From: Cottoperca gobio
Lineage: Eukaryota > Chordata > Actinopteri > Perciformes > Bovichtidae
DNA length: 64,000 nucleotides
NCBI RefSeq assembly: GCF_900634415.1
Contig: NC_041370.1
Span: 21,029,835 to 21,093,834, forward strand
Direction of reading: 5' to 3'
Below, piece after piece: positions 40,098-53,141 of the stretch (positions are counted from its first letter, which is position 1; every line of letters begins with the position of its first letter). Under the pieces are notes generated by a model, which searched no databases, was not told the origin of the DNA, and worked only from the letters and a program-made list of their open reading frames with translations. The position numbers were made by a program, and so were the translations under genes.

Positions 40098-40620
40098 GTG
40101 GTGGTCGGTTACTAAGTACATTTACTGAAGTACTGTACTCTAACTTATAGGAAGTTCAATTCTCAGGTACTTTTGCTTGTGTTTCCATTTGTGTTGCTAC
40201 TTTCTACTTCTACTACTATTTGACAGCTTTAGTTACTTTGAAGATTCACATTAATAATACAAAATATAATCAACATATAACAATAATACTAATTTATCAT
40301 GTATTGTTATAGGTTAAGATCAACTTTATTGATCCCTTGGTGAAATGTACAAGCTACCCTGCCAGTGTATACAGTATACATAATAAGCTCCTCCTGTACC
40401 AGCTGCAACATTAAAGTGATGTACACATTAATGCATCAATTATTATAATCCTAGAATATAACATGCTATTTGAAAATGTGCCGTTCTGCAGAATGAGTAC
40501 ATACTGTATATACATGTTGATGCTTATACTTTTACTTAAGTAAAACTTTTACTTATTTATACTGTGGCATTACTGCTTTTACATCAGTAAAAGATCCGAG
40601 TACTTCATAAAACACTACTA
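40098..40620. mobile_element. MITE-like percomorph repeat, nearly full length
   Basis: It starts 'gtggtggtcggttactaagt' and ends 'taaaagatccgagtacttc'. In between are 'tgacagctttagttacttt', 'tattaatgcatcaa'-like and 'ttctgcagaatgagtac' phrases in the order of a repeat I know from spiny-rayed fishes. A short 'actttattgatcccttgg' element (about 40320-40350) lies inside. No ORF. Confidence 0.65.
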
Positions 40621-40989
40621 ACAAAGATTACATTTAATCATCTTGAAATAAATTTAGGGAAACAAAATTGTTGGTCAAATCAATAGTTTGTTATTAAAGG
40701 CACAATAAGCAACCAACATTTTAAATATAGGATTAGAAATTGCTTGTAGTTAACAGTTAATGTCCTCTGATGTTGTTCTGCTCACAGTGATATAAACCAG
40801 GCCCATGATGATCAGTTGAGAATATTCCATGTATAGCTCAAGCTCTTCAATTAAGTATTACTGATTGGGACTTTAACAGGTCTCATTTCATAGGCTAATA
40901 ATCCTTTATGGATGTGAATCCAGCTGCACTGATAGCACATGAAGCTGCCAGGGTTTAAGTCATACGAGGAAAAGTTTCCAGGCACGGCT

Positions 40990-41235
40990 CAGTAATTCAT
41001 TCTGGTAATATTGAACATTATTGTGGCGCAACATTGAAATCGACCAAATCAAAAGAACATTGTGGTAATTAGGCTGTAATTCAAGGAATTACCACATCGC
41101 CACACAGGCTTAAATAGTCGTGTTGGGAGAAACGCAAAGCATATTATTTTAATGGTGTAATATGCAAACTATGGCTCGTTTCAATTACATGGCTTAACAA
41201 TGCATAAATGATGCGAGTCTTGTTATTTGGACTGC
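40990..41235. promoter_or_regulatory. Candidate enhancer with POU-type sites
   Basis: A repeat-free stretch 3.7 kb upstream of pou3f2. It contains atgcaaac (41162-41169, one mismatch to the octamer atgcaaat), atgcataaat (41200-41209, a full match to the POU consensus ATGNATAWW), 'tcaattacat', and a short inverted pair 'tggtaattaggc' / 'ggaattaccaca'. Autoregulation by Pou3f2 is an inference. Confidence 0.35.
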
Positions 41236-41379
41236 AGGGTCCTCAGTTATTCAATCACTCAGAAGGGCCAATGTTAGGGGCCATGCTGCCTCCTCTCATA
41301 CAGTAAAGACACAGCGCTGAGCACAGGGGGCCGCTGCCAAACTACATTTAAGGGAATAAAAATGAACAGCATGAGAATG

Positions 41380-41590
41380 TAAGCGTTAAATTAACAGTAG
41401 GATAATTATATGACCCGTGTGCTGTAAAGATTCAATTTCTAACGCTCTAATTAGGCGACTGTCTCCCCATACATCAGCTCACATCCCTCTGCCAATTTCT
41501 CAGCAGAAAGCGTCCTGTGAGCGGAAATAATTAGATTTTATTAAGACACGGCTGGCGTAATAAAGAAAATCAAAGGAGGGGCTGGTTGAA
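41380..41590. promoter_or_regulatory. Candidate conserved regulatory segment
   Basis: The words 'gctctaattaggcgactg', 'ggaaataattagatttt' and 'tggcgtaataaagaaaatc' occur in a repeat-free block next to the previous candidate. It looks like enhancer-type DNA; not tested. Confidence 0.28.
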
Positions 41591-42399
41591 TATGATATGT
41601 TTTTAAAATCATTCATTGTTCCACACACACACAGTCCACTGAGCCCCATTTAAAGACAAGGACAGTTGAGTCCAGATGGAGGGAAAGAGGCTGTCTGACT
41701 ATATTAACCCATAATGAACTGTCCACTATCTATAAGAGGAAGATCCTGTACAGCAATTTGTGTTTCTCAACCCTGCTGACAGAAATATAGTCCTGTGATC
41801 ATTTCAGAAGGATGCTGTACAAGCATCGCTGCAGAATGACAGTATGTCTGCAAGTAACGATTATTTTCATCATATAACCCGTGGAAATTATCACAATTTC
41901 CCAGAACCCAAGATGACATATTTATCTCCAGTCAGAAAGGTGTTTAGCTCATTGTTACTTGACTTATGTGTTTGAGCTTCATTGTGCAGAATGATTTATG
42001 TGAAGATTTTGAAACTAGACTGTTTAAAGTTCATCTGCTGAAGGGAAGTTTGTCTGAGTTCACCTAAATTTAACATAAGGGACGTACGACACGATTCTTT
42101 TGTGACATCACAACTAGTTTGGAGCCCCTCACAGTCTAAAATGCAATTTACCCAAGCGTGTTGTGGAAACCTCCAGTCACTGAGAACTGACTTTTCATAG
42201 GACACATCTTGCATCTAGTATTTAAAGTTTTGAAATAACACATTTGTTCAAATTCATAGCTTCTGTATTTTTCCAATGATGGAGGAGTAGATGTGCTTTT
42301 AAAATTTATAACGAGGTATTTTAATGTTTGTTTTGGTGCGGAAAACTCATTATGGGGCACAAATTATTATTAGCACTGTGAAAACATGTCGGGGGGGGG

Positions 42400-42540
42400 T
42401 CCCAAACCCAAAGATATTCAGTTTATTATCATAGAAGTCGAAGAAACCAGCAAATTTTCACATTTGAGATCCTTGAATTCTTTCACCGAAAACAAGACTT
42501 AATCAGTAATTAAAATAGTAGATACATTCTCTGTTGATAG
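42400..42540. repeat. Repeat fragment ('aaagatattcagtttattat')
   Basis: It matches the second half of the common fish repeat whose first half is seen at 45772-45990 ('gaagaaaccagcaaatttt', 'cacatttgagatccttg'). Confidence 0.6.
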
Positions 42541-43474
42541 ACTTATTGTTTCATCTCTAACTATATATCTGGATAGGTATAACTCTCTGTTATGATTTCT
42601 GGATTATTACAATATAATCCAATGAGGTACAATAAAATGTTTACCAATTTAGCATTTAGTGCCACAAAGACACAACATAGTCCCTTCTGGAGCATTATTG
42701 GTTTATTACAGCTCATCTCATCTTTAGGGAACTATCACGACTAACTGGATATTTCTTTGCTTTGCGTCTCCCAGCTACCCCAACTTAGACTTGTTGGGTC
42801 AAACCAGATACAAAATCAGAAAAAATGAAAAATGAAACCAATCTTACTGTACACGATTGTGTCGTTGAAATATAAGATATCCTCCGTTATAACAAAGTGA
42901 CTTGCATTGTTGCACTCTGGATATAAATAGCAAAAGACAAAATACTTTATTATCAAGCACGGATCAATTGCTGCAAAATAATAACAGATATGTCATGTTG
43001 TTGGGGTTTTATTTCAGATTAGCTGTTCAGATATCAATAATTCTCGCTAAGGCTCTTCTCAAGTCTTACATAACGAGAGCCAACCCACGCCTTTCATCCT
43101 TACTGTAATTGTTGTGTGCATCAAAGAGAGGCAGATTGACAGACTGTATGGGAGGATTAATACAGTGGGGTGAGTGAGAAGGAACAAGAGAGGGAGAGGA
43201 GAGAGAGTAAGACATGGGGTGAGAAGGAGGAGAATGAGAGGAAAGTAGAAGAGGACAAAAAGTGGGGAGAGAGTTAACGAGAGAGAGAGCATTAATTGTG
43301 TGCATTGTGCCGGGGCTCTTTTGCTGAGTGTGGCTGTCGAGGTGCGGGCGCTAACCCCTCCAGCAGCCCGCCGTGATCTGAGCCAGCTCTCAGACTGCTG
43401 TATTCCAATGCAATTAGGCCACTCAAAGGCCTGCTTAAAGCTGTCCCCCCCACACACCCACCCACACCTACACA

Positions 43475-43479
<5 letters not shown>

Positions 43480-43560
<81 letters not shown>
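43480..43560. repeat. (CA)n microsatellite
   Basis: About 40 pure CA units. It is flanked on the left by a GA-rich stretch (about 43160-43290). Confidence 0.97.
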
Positions 43561-43562
<2 letters not shown>

Positions 43563-44129
43563 TAGCAACAGCCCCTGTGGGTCCCCTCCATTGTAGCAGG
43601 GAGGTGTATTCTGTCCCTCTTTGAGGCCCTGGATGAAGAGACCACCCTGGGGAGCAGAAAAAAGGGAGGATTACCTCTCTTTCTGTCCCTTTCCCCCTGT
43701 CTTTCTCTCTTTCTGTCTCTTTATCTTTCTCTCTCTTTTGGTTTAGGAGTCCACCTCTAAATCAGCTCAGGAGCCGAGCTTTGCTTAGCTCCTCCAAAGA
43801 GACACAAGTTGAGAGTTTTATGCAGGAGGAAACAGGAGGTTTTTCTGTGATAGATGTCATCGCGGGACTGCTTTTGCAGTATCACTTCCCTCTTCCTCTT
43901 TCATTATTCATACAGTCATATATTTCAACAAGTGGCGTGGGGCGTGTAGCTCACTAGCTCGTCCCCGTTGGCATCAGTCAGTCGGTCCCCTCTGTGTGCT
44001 GTATTAAGAGAAAGCTCTTCATGATAGCAGAGTTCTCTTGGCTGGCTTTCAGCGCGTCTCGTTCCCCAGAAAGCATTTAAAGCAGATTACCAACCTAACG
44101 CTACACCTCCCTAATAAGAGAAGAGAGAG

Positions 44130-44290
44130 AGAAAAAAGCTGGCACATTAACACCTGCAATACTACTCAATGGCATCAACAGATTAACGAGGTAATCCACA
44201 CAATGAGGTCTTTGATTCGTGTGGTTTGGCTGGCAATAACGCCAGGCATAATGCACACTGTTATTTCAGACCGTCCCAGCACGAGAAAAC
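44130..44290. promoter_or_regulatory. Candidate conserved regulatory segment
   Basis: Repeat-free DNA with 'cagattaacgaggtaatcc', 'tggctggcaataacgcc' and 'gcataatgcacactg'. Site-rich but unproven. Confidence 0.22.
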
Positions 44291-44949
44291 CTGGCAGAAG
44301 CCGTTCCCTTTTTTTTGTTCTTCCCATCAGATGAGCTTTTGATGAATTGTAACTCGTGCATCTGGTGTGTTTGCCTGCTTCCTTGTCAGAGAAATAACCT
44401 GCTGGCTGCTCCTGTGGCACATGTGAGGAAGGGAGAAGGGGAGAAATCACAGGCTTTCTGAAGGCTGTTTAAACAGCAGGGCTGAGGAGCTCTCCCTCGT
44501 CTTTCCCCCCCATTTTTCTGCATAAGGACGTGCGTATAAGATGAGTGTGTGTGTGTGTGTGTGTGATAGATCTCGCGGTCCCATTGCTCATGTGCGGCTC
44601 GATTAGCCCCACGTGCCTCGTTCGTCAGACGTGGAGGCAGAGCAGATGGCAGGAGACGCACCGTGTTACCATGCTGCGGCACTATGTAACGCTGCTCTAA
44701 TTGAAACATCAATACTGCCCTGTCAATACACTACTGTTATACTTTACAAAACACCACCACCTACAGACCTGCACTTGACTGAGGAACACGGACATCTCTG
44801 TTACACATTCAGATGCACTGGTAAAAAAGTTTCTGGCTGATTCCAAAATTGCAACAAAGTAACTTTTAGTCTGTAACGGTTTCTGGTATTTTTAATATCC
44901 TCATTTCAATTAAACACTTGGGTTGATTTCTGTTTGTGTACAGTGTTCC

Positions 44950-45235
44950 GGTGGCGAAGGAAGCATGCAGGAATAAGAGAGAGAATTTCCTCCGCTGTGG
45001 CACATTTTTAATGAATTGCTAAAAAGTTGAGGGAGTTCACATGGCTGTGATCGGTAATTCGACGTTATCGGAAATTCAGTGGAGAACAGAGAGAAATTAG
45101 GCGGTTAGAAATTAATTTGCTATTTGTCCAACTCAATGAGGAGTGACATAGCCCCTTTAATGAATGGGTAATCCATTTCTTATTGCGCTGAGCTGAATTC
45201 ACCCTTCAATGAAGTGGAAAAAGACAAACATATCT
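44950..45235. promoter_or_regulatory. Candidate conserved regulatory segment
   Basis: Repeat-free DNA with 'tttttaatgaattgctaaaa', 'gatcggtaattcgac', 'gttagaaattaatttgc' and 'tttaatgaatgggtaatcc'. Homeodomain cores are dense and the CpG content is locally higher than in its flanks. Confidence 0.28.
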
Positions 45236-45771
45236 TTCACTAACCTTCGCAACATCCGAAGGCAGATGAGTGCAGAGCTGCTCCTGAGACTATTTGTTTT
45301 TAGGGAAAGATATGTCTGTGTGTGTTTCTGTGAAGTGATTGAATTTTAAAGCCAAGATAGGAATCCACAATAAATAATCGGTGCCGACACTGAGGCCACA
45401 CAGTCAAAGTACTGTACATGGAATTGATTCACGATCAATTGGCTTGCTGCACTGTGGAAAACAACAGTCTTTATTTAACCGTGGTTCATATTTGTTTCTT
45501 CAGTTCCCCGCCCGCCGCCCTCAGCCTTCCCCTGCCTTCCTGCTCCTCCTGGATCTGAAGAGTGTGACGACATCCTGGGGACTCTGTGATGGTAAGGACC
45601 TTTTCTCTCCGTACACATTCTCCCTGATGGTCTTTGTGTCAAGATGCTCCTTTACAGCAGGTCTTGACCCAGTGGAGGACCTCTGTGCAACATCTGCCTG
45701 ATGTTTCTGTTGGATAAAGTATTAACATGGGTTTATGACATATCTACAGGAAAAACATGCAGTAAAAGCAA

Positions 45772-45990
45772 CTAGGCCTGCAACCAACTAATACTTTTGT
45801 TATTGATTAAACTGCAGATTATTTTATCGATTAATCGTTTGGTCGATACAATGTCAGAAAATAGTGACAAATGTCCATCCCAGTCAGTTATCCCACAGTA
45901 CAAAGATAGACGGCAAATCCTCCCAATCTAGAGGCTGGAACTATGGAACCTTGAAGCTTGTGCATGAAAAAACGGAATCAATCAATTATT
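45772..45990. repeat. 'ggcctgcaaccaactaata' repeat copy
   Basis: Start words 'cctgcaaccaacta', then 'ttatcgattaatcgtttgg', 'acaatgtcagaaaatagtg' and 'gaggctggaactatgg' follow a well-known teleost repeat. No ORF. Confidence 0.65.
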
Positions 45991-48099
45991 AAAAAAAGAT
46001 TTCAGATGTAAACGCAGCCACATGTCCAGTAAGAAAACGCACATTTTCAAAGTCAAAATATCGTAAAAAAATGTTTACGCTTGGCTGAGGGGAAAAGTTG
46101 GTTTGTGGATAAAAAAGAAAATGCGACCAAGTGCATTGGAAACTTAGCTGGAAAAAAACCGGAGACATTATCAGCGAATAAATCATGATGTACATGAAGC
46201 GTGTGAGTTAAACGTCCCACAAACTACCGCTCCACTGGAGAGACAAGAAGTAGCGCAGATGAAAACATCAAATCTTTTTGGAGCGATGAGATGTAAAATG
46301 TTATACATGAAACAAGCATGAATTACATATTTCCATCACGTTTTCTACGTTGTTTCGCAATGTTTCAGGTTTGACCTCGCTGCACCTTCTTCTTCTGCAG
46401 TGGTTTCAGAGAATTAGCGCCACCAACTCCTAATATTCGCACAACAGTAGTGGATGGAAATGTGCATTAATTTTACCGATCTTCTGGACTTGTGGTGCTG
46501 CAGTTTACCTGGAAAGCCATACTGGACTTCATGGGCTTGTTGAGGATCTGCTGATCCAACACTAAGTCTCCAGCAATCTTCAGCATCTGATGGAAAACAT
46601 AATTGGTGTTAAAGACAAATAAATGATAGGAGAGTAAATGGTCATATCCTGTTTCTGTGGATGAAACCCAGGATTACAAAAGATCATCTCAGGAGTCATT
46701 GCAGTAATTACATTAAAGGTGTACATTTTTACAATTTTATATTCAACTGGCATTAAGTTGGGGAACTCAGGAGACAGATCTTTTGAAAGAATCGTCAAAA
46801 TCGAAGCAACAACAGCAATGCTGATTTTATACAACATAGTATGGGACAAGGTCCAGAAACGCTAAGTGATACGTTTCCCATAATGCAACCAATAGAATCT
46901 TTTCATTCAACCCTCTCTCTGTCAAACACCTGAAACCTTTCAAATTCAACGGCCCCAATTTACACATTTTTGTAACGTAGCTTTTCTGTTAAAAAATGGA
47001 CATCTCCATCCCCAAACCTCATGACATCATCTGGGGTTGTTTTCTCAGGAACATTTCCTCCAGAGTATTCTTCCTCCAGAAGACATAACACAAGAGTTGG
47101 CACAGGCTGAGTGGTACTCCCTATGACTGGTAAACTGACCTTTAAATGCACGTGGAAAATCTGCGAAGTGGATATTTAAACTGATGCCATGATGTATTTA
47201 TAGTTGTTGTGGTACATTATTAGTTCTTGTTAAGACTCCTCCAGGTCCTCCGTCTGTTGCACTTCACACCAGCACCACTTGCAGCAGAGGTTGTGACTCC
47301 TTTGACATCCTTTCTCTCTTCCTTATGGATGCCGTGAGTATGCTTTTTTTTAGAAAACACCTAAATAAATTTGATTCAACCATGTTTTCTTTTTGCAAGG
47401 AAAAAATACAAGGACAAACAGCTGAATTTGTAATCAATCATAAACTGGCTCTGTCCACGGGAGCTACGTTTCAGACTCTGGTTACGATTTGATCTTGGCT
47501 CAAGTTTTCAGCGAGTGTTGACGTCCCGGAGTTGTGAGGAATCCCGAGCCGACAGCTTACAGCGGGGGCTTCACTAATACAGTATTTACAAGGCATGAGG
47601 AAGTGGGAGCGCTGCAACAGACGGCACCGTACACGGCGCTTTCAATTATTTCTCACAGCATTCATGAAAATAGAAGCACAGCAGGGAGTACAGTATGAAC
47701 AGCAAAACTATAAAAAGACACGGAGCGAAAAGAGAACTCCCAAGCTAAAATAAATGGCATCGTATGCTGTCGTTGGTGAAGAGCTGAGAATAGTCTATGA
47801 CTCCGATAAAGGAATAGAAATAGTGCGGTGGAGTGGAGTGAGCAGTGATGGAGCAAAAACCGGAGCATAAATCATTAGAGTTAAGTTTGGATTATTGATT
47901 TCATAGCATTTTAAAAATCAGTTTTGAGACTGAAGTTGGTCTGAAGAACCACCTGTTGCACGAGTCATGTGCAGAACATTTGCCTTTCTCCACAGCGGGA
48001 AAACACTTGTTTGACTTAAGAACTATAATACCCTAGCCTAAGTGGTTTTAGAGTGTAAATATGTTTCCAAAATCAGTGAAAATAAAATAAAAGACTAAG

Positions 48100-48690
48100 A
48101 GTCTACAGCCATGCTAGCAGCTCCGTGAAGCTGTACTGCACAGCGTTGCATTGAGCTACATGCTAACGTAAGCATGCTAACATACTCACAAAGACAATGC
48201 TAACATGTTGATGTTTAGTAATGTTTAACATGTTGACTATAACATTTGATAATTAGCACTAAACACAAAGTACAGTTGTTACAATGTATCCCTCAGAACT
48301 ATATCATTATATATATACTATATCATTATAACTATATCAGTATGGCACCGCCTGCCCTGCTAGCTATGTCTCCATCAAAATGTCATGTACATTTGCTAAA
48401 ATGTTGGCAAAATTACATGAAATATTTCCAAAAATAAAATGAGATTTAGGTCTTTATACATATTAACTGGGCTGGAATTGAAAACAGCTGTTTTTAAGTT
48501 TAAACATTTAATGACCTGAATTATTTTTGAATCTGTTGAGGATAAGTGAAAACTTTTGACATGATGTTGGTTCTATAGTAAAAGTCAAGGGAATTTCCGA
48601 AATCAGTAGGAATCCTCTGTGGACCATGAATGTTATGGCAATCCATTAAGACCAAAGTGGTGGACCAACCAACCAACAGTCTTTCATCGA
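48100..48690. repeat. Eroded teleost repeat ('catgctaacatgctcacaa' type)
   Basis: It begins with 'gctaacgtaagcatgctaac' and 'gacaatgctaacatgttgat', then 'agcactaaacacaaagtaca', and ends with 'tatggcaatccattaagacc' and 'aaagtggtggaccaacc'. This order is typical of one abundant percomorph repeat. Strongly decayed. Confidence 0.6.
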
Positions 48691-49989
48691 GCTTCTGTCT
48701 ACGGCTAATATGGACTTAAACTTCCACAAAAAGAAAGCGGAACGGGTGACCTCATATAGCGTTTATAATGATCACCTTCATGAACGTGCACCTCCTCATG
48801 AATAGTTAAGTTGAAATGAGCGATTTACGTCAAGTCTGTGCAATTTAGAGAGCTTTAGTGAATCTGACTTGTAACACAAGTATGTAAGTAAGCCTCACAG
48901 AGAAAGTAAGAGACATTTAGAACAAGAATACAAAAATGATGTTGCAAGAGGCACAAATGAGTCGTAAAGGAAAACTCGGGGATGTATTTTTGTAGTTGTG
49001 GGTTATGATAAAGTAACAGCTCTGTTTTGATTGCATGATTTGTTTTTTTTATTGATATTAGCGTGTTCGCAGATCTCAGTGATTAACTCAGTAAGCACAA
49101 TCTTATTTAGTACCCATAGAAATGATGACCTAAACTACACAAAGCAGAAGACTGAAGTGGTAATAAACCATAATCCTTCAGATTGGTAGATTTAGCATAT
49201 ACTCAAGCACTGGAATTCACACACACCTACACTGAATCCTCTCTGTCCTCTAAGTCCTCAATAGAAACAGGTGACAGCAGCTTTTCCCGGAGCTGATCTG
49301 TCTCTCCTCCCTCAGATGAGAAGCTGTTAGTGAGGGAGAGAGAGCGAGTGAGGGAGAGAGAGCCTCACAGACAGAGATGTTTGTTTCCCAGCCCTTCCAC
49401 CGTCTCTGTGGGACGACCCTCCCCATCCACCCCCCTCAAATCCCCCCCCCCCCAACCTAGTGGATCAAACAAAGGACATCATTTGTAGGCCAAGTCTTTT
49501 TCTGAGCGTCTCTCTCCTCAGCTCTGCATACCAATCCAATACAGCCCAAGGAAAAAAAGCCACGCCGTGGTACGTGTGTGTATATGTGTGTGTGTCTGGG
49601 CCGGGGGTTGGAAGGTCTGTTTGCCTCTCCGCCAAGCATCGATTTATCCTTTTCTCCAATTTATTTCTCCTCCTTGCCTCTACGATCCATTCAGATCTGC
49701 CTCTAGGGGAAGAACTCGGGGTAAAGACGTTGTCAGGCCTCGTCGTTGCCTCGTATAAGACCGGCTCAAAACTCATCTACAGGCCCGCGGAGCGTGTACC
49801 CCTGCAAGGACATGTCAGGCAGCAACATGCACACAAACAGAGCGACCTGTTGTCCAAGCGGCACACTTTTGTCAGAGCTGTAATTGGCCTCATAATGCAG
49901 CGTAAAGGACACAGATAGATGTGTGAGACTGTGAGAGGATAATGCATTATTAGTCTAGAGAGGGAATTATATTTGTTTCAGTTAAGACA

Positions 49990-50195
49990 ACGTGGTGAAA
50001 GATGATTCAGTAGCAGGGATGCACGATGATATCGGCATTTCATTGGCAGATAAAGGCTTTAAATTATCGCCAGGAACAAACGCTTCATACAGTTTCAATT
50101 TCAGTGTTGGCCATGCGAGGAGGAGCCAAATCGCATTCCTTCAACACTACGAATTCAATTACAGAGATTACATTGCTTTGCATCTTGTGAAATAG
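49990..50195. promoter_or_regulatory. Candidate conserved regulatory segment with octamer-like site
   Basis: Repeat-free DNA with ctttgcat at 50176-50183 (one mismatch to the octamer), 'aaggctttaaattatcgcc' and 'cgaattcaattacag'. A possible long-range pou3f2 element; unproven. Confidence 0.28.
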
Positions 50196-50576
50196 GTCAA
50201 ATAAAAAAAGATTATTTTTTAGGCTTTTGTGTTTAGATGAGAAGGAAAGGGGGAGAAAGAGGGGACGACCTATTCAGTAGACCACAAAATGTCCTCTAAT
50301 TTCAAAGGGGAGTTATATCCTGCTCTGGTTTCTGCAGTAACAACTGTTGGTCAAGCCACAATGATATCTAATTGTTCCTCATAATCAGGCGTAGACTCGG
50401 AGTACGAGCAGATATGATCAGAATAACAATATTTCAAGTCCCCATGCAACTGTCTCTATGATTCTGACATTTTCAGATGTTATTACTCTAGGATTTGTAC
50501 CTTAAAGCCTCGGGGGTGTAGACAGCGTTGAACAGAAATGCTGTGTGTGCACAAATCCCACCGTTGTACACACGCA

Positions 50577-50592
50577 GACACACACACACACT

Positions 50593-50653
<61 letters not shown>
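50577..50653. repeat. (CA)n microsatellite
   Basis: CA tract with one interruption near its left end. Confidence 0.96.
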
Positions 50654-50656
<3 letters not shown>

Positions 50657-52579
50657 GACAGTCACATACGCGTATGGCAGAGCTCTGCGAGCCATTCTTC
50701 AGTGTCACAGTGAGCGACGCCTGGCACATCCTTACACCTGAAGTTGATCAATGCAGATATGTCCAGGGGGAAATTGAAATCCATAGGAAATTAGGCGGTG
50801 CCAGTGATTTATTGGAATAGTAAATCACAGTGTGTGTGAAACATGTGTGTTCCCACTCTGTGTACAGTACTGTACCTTGTGTCTGGCTGGGAGAGTGATG
50901 TCAGCAGCCCGTACCTTCCTGTCTTTCTCCATCTGGTAGACCCATTGAATCAGGTCCAGAGGTTGGAGACGGTCCCTCTGGTACTCCCCCCTGTGAGGGA
51001 CAGGGTGAGGCGACCCCATGGACACAATGCTCTGCAGGGGTCCCTCTGAAGAAAACTAGAAGAAGCATAACTACTTAAGTGGTACATTGCACTCTGCCTC
51101 AGTAGCTACGTTTCCATCCAAATGTCAAGTCAATTTTGCACAAAATGTTTGAAATAATATTTTAACTAGTATCATATATTCACTAAACTTGAGTAATAAA
51201 ATGAAAATAAAAGAACAGACACAAGTCAGGGTCACTTTTACTTTAAAATCCTTAAATCGTTTGTATTTTCTGAGTTTTTACTATTCTATACTTTACTTAA
51301 ACTTATATTCCTTAACATTTTCGTGAAATCAAATCCTGTTTTTGATCAGCAGAAACTGTTTAATGTATTTGCATTCTGTAATTGAGTCTCTATATGGTAG
51401 TATTTGTTGTAGTGGCGGAGTCCGCCATTTCTGCTTGAGATTCAAATTGCCTACCGACACATAAGGGACCGACAAGAAAACGATGCGACATGTCATCCAG
51501 CGTTACTATATGTAGTTTTACCTCACTGATATCATCCTCACTGTTAACTCTACAGCCATATAAGAGCTGTGTGGTTATAGTAAGTACATTTATAACCTAA
51601 TACAGTGCTAATGTAAAACAAACCTTTTATATTGCTGCTTCATTACATTAAATAATTCAAATGGCGAAACATGGGGTGGCTTTTATTGTGAAGGAGTCAC
51701 AATAAAATGTTTGAAGACCAAAATAAAAAAGTGAAAGTTGTTATTTTTATGAAAAATCATGATGGCAGCGTGTACACAGGTATAAGACCAAGATACATAA
51801 GATCCGGTCAACCTTCTAAAAGGTTGTGGTGAACAAATAATTCAGGACATTTTCAACATTAATTCAACCACTTTACAAATCATGCCAAGCTATCATCTTT
51901 AAAAAATACACAAATGTGTTTACAATTAATTTCATTGCATACATTATTTAGCAAATAAATAAACAGTCTGCTGTTTCATATAAAATGCATTCGCCATTTT
52001 CATTCAGCCTTTCTAATTTGTTACATTTGGATTTAAAATGACCTGAAACGGAAATTGCAGCAAATCCCTCTTTGTGCTTCACATACTGTACAGTGTGATA
52101 ATGTTGGTGTAAACAATGACTCACACAAGCAACTTTACATTTGACCTTAACCATAAATCAAAGTTTAATCCTAAACTAGCCCCTTTGAGAACATCAGTGC
52201 CAACATGTCCTCACTTTAGAGGGTGTTTCTCAGCTTTCTATGCTTGTGAAGTAATCTGATCCTTTTCACAATGAAACTGTAAGACAGACACACTCACACT
52301 ACGACGGGAAAATCTAAAATATGTATCCGACATTGAGTAGTAGTGTGAGTCTCTTAGAGGAGATGGCATTCATGTGAGAATGTTCAAATAAATCCAGGAG
52401 GATTTTCTCAAGAATAAAACAGAGATAGTGTGCAGTATGAACCCCGACTGAAAAATCCCCGCCCCACACACACACTCCCACACCCCTTCCCTTGCTGTTT
52501 TTTTTATTTTTCCAGGTACACTGCTTGTGTTCCAGCTTGTTTTTGTCCTGCTTTAATTGCTTTTTTTTTTTTTGCAGAG

Positions 52580-52700
52580 AAAAAGAAAAGACAACAACAA
52601 GGCGGCGAGGGCTGCATCTAATGGAGAGGCTGTAATTGTGAATGGAGGCATTCATCTGGAGACGTCGTCCGTGAATTGCGCCGCACAATGTGCAGCGTCG
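52580..52700. promoter_or_regulatory. Candidate conserved regulatory segment
   Basis: Unlike its flanks it is repeat-free and CpG-containing: 'aaggcggcgagggctgcatc', 'gaggctgtaattgtgaatgg', 'gtgaattgcgccgcacaatg'. Weak support. Confidence 0.22.
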
Positions 52701-52842
52701 GGCTGCTCAGATCCCCAACCAGTCACCAAACACACACACACACATGCACATATATGGACACACACACTGAACCCCTTAGATCACTGGTGCTCAGAGGAGG
52801 AACACAATCACACCTCAGCAGAGAGCAAGACATGAGTAAGAA

Positions 52843-52962
52843 GGAGAGAAAGAGGGAAGAAGAGTGAGGAGCTGGGGGGGAGGAGAAATTATACAAGGAG
52901 AGGAGGAGAGGGGGGAGGAGGAGGAAGAGAGGGGGGAGGAGGAGGAAGAGACAGGATGGTGA
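52843..52962. repeat. Purine-rich GA/GGA tract
   Basis: About 120 nt almost purely purine on the plus strand, with two near-identical 'gaggggggaggaggaggaag' units. It has G-runs that could support quadruplex or triplex structure. Confidence 0.85.
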
Positions 52963-53027
52963 AATTGATGTTTCCTACCATTTGATTTGGGCCATAGAGC
53001 CCAGAAGGCAGATCAGATAGAGCCACA

Positions 53028-53141
<114 letters not shown>

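Noticed and set aside
43471..43560. CRISPR-like array
   Set aside because: Regular repeats here are simple microsatellites in a vertebrate genome, and there are no spacers.
43059..43645. ORFs of Cys/Val and His/Thr repeats (also at 50483, 52889, 57048 and 63280-63805)
   Set aside because: These are readings of (CA)n or (GT)n tracts with arbitrary flanks and no protein family.
45381..45701. 106-codon plus-strand ORF
   Set aside because: It resembles no protein family I know. A possible splice-like 'gtaagg' lies at 45592, but there is no matching exon context.
49460..49918. 152-codon ORF in the gene desert
   Set aside because: No family likeness. The frame crosses a TG-repeat segment and has no supporting splice sites. 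The DNA may be regulatory but is not evidently coding.
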